A stretch of 64,000 bases of DNA from Littorina saxatilis (lineage: Eukaryota; Mollusca; Gastropoda; Littorinimorpha; Littorinidae). Shown in pieces: positions 57,585-64,000 of the stretch. A program made the translations under genes and the position numbers. Each line of letters opens with the position of its first letter. The stretch's first letter is position 1. The notes under the pieces were generated by a model. The model saw only the letters and a program-made list of their open reading frames with translations. It searched no databases and had not been told where the DNA came from. The stretch lies in NCBI RefSeq assembly GCF_037325665.1, contig NC_090246.1, forward strand, positions 91,648,772-91,712,771, in the 5' to 3' direction.

Positions 57585-60500
57585 TCAGCTGCGTTTCATC
57601 ACCGGCGTTGAGTAGACTGAGACGAACGAGTCTGTGCTCCCTGCTGCTAGCTTCACCTGGAATCAGACAAGTTACTGCTGTTAATTGAAAGCGAGCACTG
57701 TTATTCTTTCTTGGGTAAAGGCTCAGGAATACATTGAAATTGTTTGGCTCGGCTCAGCTTTCAAAATAACACCGAGTAGAAACAGGCTTATGAAACAGTC
57801 ATTCGCGACAATGCATACGATCGCTGGATAACACAGAAATACCAAACCGCTCTTGTATGCATGCAGACACAGACACAAAGAGACTGGGAACGGCCAACTG
57901 ACCAAGTGTGGATGGAAGGCCATGCAGTTGATGGTTCCGATGCGCTGACCCAGGAAGCCCTCGTGATAGCGGATGGTGCTGAGTGTGTCACCGCTCTCAT
58001 TGTACACGTTGATCGACTGACCCACGATTCCACTGCACACACCAAATATGCTGCTGTCAACTTCTATAGGCCTTCAAAATGTTTCTGGTTCCCTGGCACA
58101 CACAGATACAAATTAACACACCCTGGCAGTCAGACAGACACACTCACACAAATACAAGTAGAAGACGAGGACACAGAGAGAAACCGTGCACACACATACA
58201 CACAAGATAAGGAGGAACAAGAAGAAATGATTAACAGAATTATTTAAGTTACCAAGCTATGACATCTGCTCTAGGGTGTACATCAACAGCAGTGAAGCCT
58301 CGTGTGTTAGTGTTGTGGACCCGCACAGACTCTGTGAAACGCGGATCCCAGAACCTCAGGTCACCGTTGGCACTGCACACATAACCATAATAGTGCAGTA
58401 TGAATCTCTGCTTCAACATTTTTCACAGTCACAGATACCATAGGATGGTTGTTACTATTCCTTGGTTCAAACAATCTGGACCAGATAAATGAGATTTTCC
58501 AAAATCGAATAAAAAGATGGGTTAATTTTTTGGAAAATTAATATGAAATAGTTAAGTCAACATACTCGTGAATGTTTGGCTTTGATTATGATTAAATGTT
58601 CCATTACCTATCTTGTTTTCTTGTTTTTTAATTCATAGAAAGTTTAATAGAATAATTTTATTGTTTCAAAAACAAATGAACGTTTTGAAAATCTGTTTTA
58701 AACTGTATTTTTCTAAATGTTTCACGAATCAACCAATCCTGTTTATTTTTTATATTCTTCCTTGGTTTGGTCCTTTAAATGTCTTCTACAATACACTCAA
58801 CAAGTATGCTTATCAAATTACCAGAATTCCACGTTCAAAATGAACCTTATCATTATGAAACACAGTTGTTTGTACTGGCTCTTTGAAAGACATGCATGGT
58901 AGTGGCTTACATCAGACACTGGTATACACACACACACAGTAAGCATAGGTGACACGGTGCAAGAGTGCGAGACACTAGATCTAGATCTGTCTGTCTGTAG
59001 CCTACTTACGGGGACACGACTGCCAGATGGCCAGATCGACACTGCGCTTTCGACAGCGCTTCCTCGCGCAGACACTGGAAACACGCTGTGCAGATTAACC
59101 TGCAGGAAATCTCCTTTGGTATCTCCTTTATCTATTTTTCTGGAGCTACGAAACCGAACAATGTGAAATCGTCTTCTCCGAATCGGCGAACTGCAGCTCG
59201 GTGATAACTGTATCTATACCACAATCCTTCACGCGATCTGACCTAACTTTGACCCCTGACCTGGTGTACATACCACACACGACACAAACCAGTCACCTGT
59301 TTCCCCCCCCCTCCCCCCCCCAAAAAAACCCACCCGTTTTCTTTGGATACACACTTTAACTACATACGTGCCGACGAAATGTTGATCATTGCTTCAATAT
59401 TTTGAAGCTGTTGCTTGGATAATAACCAGGTAAAATTAGTATTTCGGTGTTTAGTCAAATGTTAAAGTTTCTATCACACACATACACACACACATACACA
59501 TACACACGCACAGACAGACAAAGTTTAGCATCGCATACATAGGCTACACTTACGTGAGCCAAAAATTAAAAAAATTAAAATATAGGGTATCGCCATACTT
59601 TCCCCAGTGAGAAAGTAACCCGAAATTTCCATGGGGGTGACCTCACAGGACTATATGAAATCTTATCTTTATTCTTATCCATATATAGATTTTGTGGTCT
59701 CACCTGGCACTGATGATCTTTCCCTCGCTGCCTCTCTGAAGATGAACTTTGGTCACAACACTCGCATGTTCACGTAATGTCATCACACGGCTGAAAGAGA
59801 AACAGAGATTTCATTTAGATACAAATCTGCAACTGTTTTAACAGTGCAGCGGAATTAAATTACTGACTTGTATATGAACAGGTTTTCAATGAGAACCCAT
59901 CACAGTCTTTGTCATCTTTTCATGATAATACTACCACTAAAATCAATGTAAGCTGCTGGACAAAAAATCAGAAAAACAGATTCGCAAGTAAATCTCCACA
60001 TTTGCTCATGGTTTTCCGTAACAGGCCACCATCGACCCGTGGCAGATGTAGCTCTAGTTTCTTGTGCTATATTTAGCTCAGTGGCCTTCTACTATACCAA
60101 GGCTTAGTCCCCTGGAGACGGATGTTCAGCTTTAACGTAAAAATCACAACCATCACACAGGCATAGAAAAAGCGGTCAAGCTTTCTCCCCCTTTTTACTC
60201 ATTTTTGTTCTCATTTCTACTTTCCCATTCCTCTACAGGTACAAGGGGCAAATCAAACCTCTACAGGTACAAGGGGCAAATCAAACCTCTACAGGTACAA
60301 GGGGCAAATCAAACCTCTACAGGTACAAGGGGAAAATCAAACCTCTACAGGTACAAGGGGCAAATCAAACCTCTACAGGTACAAACAAGGGGCAAATCAA
60401 ACCTCTACAGGTACAAGGGGCAAATCAAACCTCTACAGGTACAAGGGGCAAATCAAACCTCTACTACATTTCACCATAGACCAAATAGCCTGGACCGCCA

Positions 60501-61098
60501 ACTCGTCACGTGACCCTTCGAGGTTACGACGCTCGACTTTCAGGGGCGCTTAGCGTCCGGTTTGAAAGGCCAGCGATTCGAAGACAGTGGAAAGAAAGCA
60601 CGCTCCAGTTATTTGTGACAATGGGAGGTGACAATGAACTGGATTTTCCAAAACTCCAAACTAAACTTAACAAAACTCATCGAAAAACATGTTCCATATG
60701 CACTTTAGCTGAGTTTATTTTAGCATTTTCAGAACTTACCTCGGCAACTTCGTCCATGTTTACAATCGACACCGGATATGACATCCCCCTGATTTCTGAA
60801 AGGCCATGTAAGCGTAGGTTCCTAAATGCGAGAGGCCGCTACCTCGTAATAGAGAGAAAGAGCGGAGAGAGAGCTAGTTGGCGGTCCAGGATAAATGGTC
60901 TATGATTTCACACAAACTTGTACAAAGCTTCATTACGCAGCAAAGCTACGGTGGAACCCCCTTTCAAGACACCCCAATTTAAGACTCCCTCCCTTTTTAC
61001 ATTTAGTCAAGTTATGACTAAATGTTTTAACATAGAGGGGGGAATCGAGACGAGGGTCGTGGTGTATGTGTGTGTGTGTGTATGTGTGTGTGTGTGTT

Positions 61099-61129
<31 letters not shown>

Positions 61130-63155
61130 GTGTGTCTGTGCGTGTGTGCGTGTAGAGCGATTCAGACCAAACTACTGGACCGATCTTTATGAAATTTGAC
61201 ATGAGAGTTCCTGGGTATGATATTCCCATACGTTTTTTTCATTTTTTTGATAAATGTCTTTGATGACGTCATATCCGGCTTTTCGTGAAAGTTGAGGCGG
61301 CACTGTCACGCCCTCATTTTTTAACCAAATATGTTGAAATTTTGGTCAAGTAATGTTCGACGAAGCCCGGACTTCGGTATTGCATTTCAGCTTGGTGGCT
61401 TAAAATTTAATTAATGACTTTGGTCATTAAAAATCTGAAAATTGTAAAAAAAAAAAATGTTTTTTATAAAACTATCCAAATTTATGTTCATCTTATTCTC
61501 CATCATTTGCTGATTCCAAAAACATATAAATATGTTATATTTGGATTAAAAACAAGCTCTGAAAATTAAATATATAAAAATTATTATCAAAATAAAATTT
61601 TCGAAATCAATTGAAAAACACTTTAATCTTATTCCTTGTCGGTTCCTGATTCCAAAAACATATATATATGATATGTTTGGATTGAAAACACGCTCAGAAA
61701 GTTAAAACGAAGAGAGGTACAGAAAAGCGTGCTATCCTTCTCAGCGCAACTACTACCCTGCTCTTCTTGTCAATTTCACTGCCTTTGCCATGAGCGGTGG
61801 ACTGACGATGCTACGAGTATACGGTCTTGCTGCGTTGCATTGCGTTCAGTTTCATTCTGTGAGTTCGACAGCTACTTGACTAAATGTTGTATTTTCGCCT
61901 TACGCGACTTGTTTCTTCTTCTTCTTCTTCGTTCATGGGCTTAGACTCCCACGTTCACTCATGTTTTTAGCACGAGTGCATTTTTACGTGTATGACCGTT
62001 TTTACCCCGCCATTTAGGCAGCCATACGCCGCTTTCGGAGGAAGCATGCTGGGTATTTTCGTGTTTCTATAACCCACCGAACTCTGACATGGATTACAGG
62101 ATCTTTTCCGTGTGCACTTGGTCTTGTGCTTGCGTGTACACACGAAGGGAGTTAAGTCACTAGCAGGTCTGCACATAAGGTGACCTGGGAGATCGGAAAA
62201 ATCTCCACTCTTAACCCACCAGGCGGCAGCGACCGGGATTCGAACTCACGACCTCCCGATTAGGAGGCCGACGTCTTACCACGACGCCACTGCGCCCGTC
62301 TCCCTCCCTTTTAAGACCCTGTTTTTTTATAGATGTTCTGTTCATAGACTGTAATTTTACCTCCATTTTTAGATTCCCTTCCTTTTAAGACCTGATTCTC
62401 TCATATGTGACCCTCCACCACGAAATGAGTCGCATGTCACCTCGCGCGGTTCTGCGCTAGGCTTAATATAAGTCCGGGGGGTGTCTGGTAACAGTGTGAG
62501 GGTCACCTTAGTCACAGGCTTATAACTCAAACAGTTTTCGCTCTTTTCTAAAACGGTTTTCACCACTGGATAGAGCATAAAAAACTCTTTAGGAAAATGT
62601 AAAAATATGAAAACCATGCAAAGGTGACATGTGACTCATTTCGTGGTGGAGGGTCACATATTATTGAAGGTCTTAAAAGGGGGGTTCCACTGTACTCAAT
62701 GACTTTTGAGATCTGTGTCAAGTGTCATATTTTGGTCAAAAATCCAAATAACATTTATGTATCGACCCGTTTTATGAGAATTCCTTCATTTTTTTACGAT
62801 TGAACGCACTCTTTTGTAGTCTTGGGCAGTCGACTAAATACGAGTTTTAGTCGGCCTCAGACGTCACATGGCTCAAAGAAGGGAAATCCAGTGTTCAATC
62901 GAAACATAACTTTTTGTTCTCCTTTCTACATTTACATTCCTCTACAGCTGGATGGGTAAGTCAAGTCTTCACTAAACTTCAATTAAACGTTTGCAAAGTT
63001 TCATTACAGAGTAAAAATACTGACCATTCGGTAGGTGAGAGGCGGCGGTCAAAGAGTCGCACAGTGCCGTCGCCACAGCCGGCCACCAGCAGTGAGCGAC
63101 CTGACGTGTCGCTGATCAGGCTGGTCACACAGCTGTCTGCTCCTGTCGGAATCTC
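57585..63155 (-). CDS. RPTOR: Raptor (TORC1 scaffold), last five coding exons, 5' part beyond the window
   Basis: In transcript order the exons are 63155-63025, 59790-59704, 58372-58253, 58032-57903 and 57656-57585, ending at the TGA whose complement is 57585-57587. The joined frame covers the final WD40 blades of raptor: IPTGADSCVTSL, a GDGTVRLFDRR block, CRVMTLREH, DPRFTESV, a TAVDVHPRADVIACG block, INVYNESGD, GFLGQRIGTINCMAFHPH and a terminal AAGSTDSFVSVYS, each matching the order known in human raptor. Raptor recruits TORC1 substrates and links the kinase to amino-acid signalling at lysosomes. All junctions keep phase. Two donors are GTCAGT, a weaker form than the usual GTRAGT. The stretch 63156-64000 is intron. 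The gene is convergent with CDK1. Its introns hold the densest repeat nest in the window. Confidence 0.93.
58373..59703 (-). other. RPTOR intron sequence
   Basis: Short (CA)n tracts near 58925 and 59475-59510, a C-run near 59305-59325; otherwise nothing recognised. Confidence 0.5.
60231..60470 (+). repeat. 28-bp tandem array, about eight copies
   Basis: Unit ctctacaggtacaaggggca + aatcaaac, one copy longer by four bases (acaaacaagg). A single further ctctacag lies at 62941 before the RPTOR exon region. Confidence 0.95.
60479..60900 (+). mobile_element. MITE, family 3, copy in RPTOR intron
   Basis: Ends gaccaaatagcctggaccgc and gcggtccaggataaatggtc, flanked by TA (60477-60478, 60901-60902). 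It sits just after a 28-bp tandem array. A 131-codon frame (60510-60905) covers nearly all of it but resembles no known protein. Confidence 0.88.
60998..61909 (+). mobile_element. A/T-rich TTAGTCAAG element, copy 3, with hairpin end
   Basis: Begins with a self-complementary end (acatttagtcaag then atgactaaatgt), has a (GT)n tract at 61063-61155, a body including gatgacgtcatatccggctt, and ends cttgactaaatgttg...cttacgcgacttg. No coding potential. Possibly a non-autonomous Helentron or foldback element. Confidence 0.8.
61910..62299 (-). mobile_element. tRNA-derived SINE, family A, copy 5 (RPTOR intron)
   Basis: Full-length - strand copy; (GAA)n tail at 61915-61931 and tRNA head ending near 62299. 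It is nested inside a larger MITE (60949-62692), directly next to an A/T-rich element. Confidence 0.9.
62406..62658. mobile_element. MITE, family 2 (TGTGACCCTCCACC ends, TA target), copy in RPTOR intron
   Basis: Ends tgtgaccctccaccacgaaa and tttcgtggtggagggtcaca, flanked by TA. It is 253 bp, the same length as the CDK1 copy and in inverted orientation to it. Confidence 0.92.
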
Positions 63156-63425
63156 CTGTGATGGAAAAATAGTGTTAAATCCCCAACTGATTCAAAATAG
63201 TTTATCCGATAAGACAGAAATAAATTTGCAGCTCAAATCCCATGGATGCTGTGAACAAATGCACACAAACCAGTCTCACAGTCAAAGCCAATATCACACG
63301 TCATGGAAAAAGCCAGCCAACCAGGAATACACAGACACATGGATGGGCAAGCAGGTGGGGGTAGGGCGGGTAGCCAAGACAGACAGCGAAGAGACAAACA
63401 CAGACAAACAGATGAACAGTCAGAC

Positions 63426-63810
63426 TCTTCTTCTTCTTCGTTCATGGGCTTAGACTCCCACGTACACTCGTGTTTTTGTACGAGTGGAATTTTACGTGCA
63501 TGACCGTTTTTACCCCGCCATTTAGGCAGCCATACGCCGTTTTCGGAGGAAGCATGCTGGATATTTTCGTGTTTCTATAACCCACCGAACTCTGACATGG
63601 ATTACAGGATCTTTTCCGTGCGCACTTGGTCTTGTGCTTGCGTGTACACACGAAGGGGGTTAAGCCACTAGCAGGTCTGCACATAAGTTGACCTGGGAGA
63701 TCGGAAAAATCTTCACACTTAACCCACCAGGCGGCCGCGGCCGGGATTCGAACCCTTGACCTTCGGATTAAGAGGCCGACGTCTTACCACCCCGCCACAG
63801 CGCCCGTCGG
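63426..63810 (-). mobile_element. tRNA-derived SINE, family A, copy 6 (RPTOR intron)
   Basis: Full-length - strand copy with target duplication cagtcagac at 63417-63425 and 63811-63819. Confidence 0.93.
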
Positions 63811-64000
63811 CAGTCAGACATATAGGCCAACCAGTTAGACATAGACACATAATCACAGAGAGAAAACGACACATTGAGAGGCAGAGATGTTTTACAAACA
63901 CAATTCAAAGGTAAAGACAGACATGCAAGCTACGAAGGACAGATACATACAGTGATAGAATTCTATACAGACATGTTCACAGACATGTTCAAAAACAAAC

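Larger units (their letters stand above)
60949..62692. mobile_element. MITE, family 1, holding three nested insertions (RPTOR intron)
   Basis: Ends cggtggaaccccctttcaag and ggggggttccactg, flanked by TA (60947-60948, 62693-62694). The parent is interrupted by an A/T-rich element (about 60998-61909), a family A SINE (61910-62299) and a TGTGACCCTCCACC MITE (62406-62658). Family 1 text (gactccctccctttt, gatgttctgttcatag, cttaaaaggggggttcc) shows between the insertions. Confidence 0.85.

Noticed and set aside
58818-59166. ORFs in the RPTOR intron on both strands
   Set aside because: Low-complexity, no conserved motif, within an intron of a well-supported gene.

Overview
The window is invertebrate animal DNA, most likely from a gastropod mollusc. 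Three intron-rich conserved host genes lie in a repeat-dense background of many small inverted-repeat transposons, tRNA-derived SINEs, two LINE fragments, a DIRS element and a Ty3-like LTR element. The gastropod call is inferred from the overall style of the repeats; no species is claimed.

Host genes. (1) SNX16 (sorting nexin 16, + strand) is complete in six coding exons at 1643-11721, 397 codons plus stop. (2) CDK1 (the cyclin-dependent kinase of mitosis, + strand) is complete in seven coding exons at 32545-49838, 303 codons plus stop, with all catalytic and regulatory residues at their usual positions but PSTAVRE in place of PSTAIRE. (3) RPTOR (raptor, TORC1 scaffold, - strand) is represented by its last five coding exons at 57585-63155, the end of the WD40 domain; the rest lies beyond the right edge. 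CDK1 and RPTOR are tail to tail. A fourth, doubtful two-exon gene (22223-24928) lies between SNX16 and CDK1.

Layout. 1-655: inverted copy of an A/T-rich mobile element. 1643-11721: SNX16, whose introns hold MITEs, two SINEs and a truncated CR1-group LINE. 11750-13770: a MITE carrying a 17-bp minisatellite just after the SNX16 stop, then a MITE split by a SINE that is itself split by another element. 13771-21100: mostly unrecognised DNA with a MITE, two SINEs and a second copy of the left-edge element. 21100-25900: a promoter-like zone, the doubtful gene, two MITEs, and an inverted copy of the doubtful gene's first exon. 26064-31935: a MITE filled with TCAAGGTCA sites, Helitron-like pieces, and a 5'-truncated L1/Tx1-type LINE with two A-tracts. 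32545-49838: CDK1, with a DIRS element (33013-39079) in intron 1 and a Gmr1-type LTR element (43685-49243) in intron 6, plus SINEs and MITEs close to splice sites. 50965-57584: intergenic, with a 41-bp tandem array and a minisatellite split by a pogo-like MITE. 57585-64000: RPTOR exons, with a deeply nested repeat stack in its introns.

The host genes are unrelated in pathway except in a broad sense (endosomal sorting, mitotic entry, TORC1 growth signalling) and nothing indicates co-regulation. The main interest is how mobile elements are layered and how close several lie to CDK1 splice sites. I did not find a plausible new multi-gene system.
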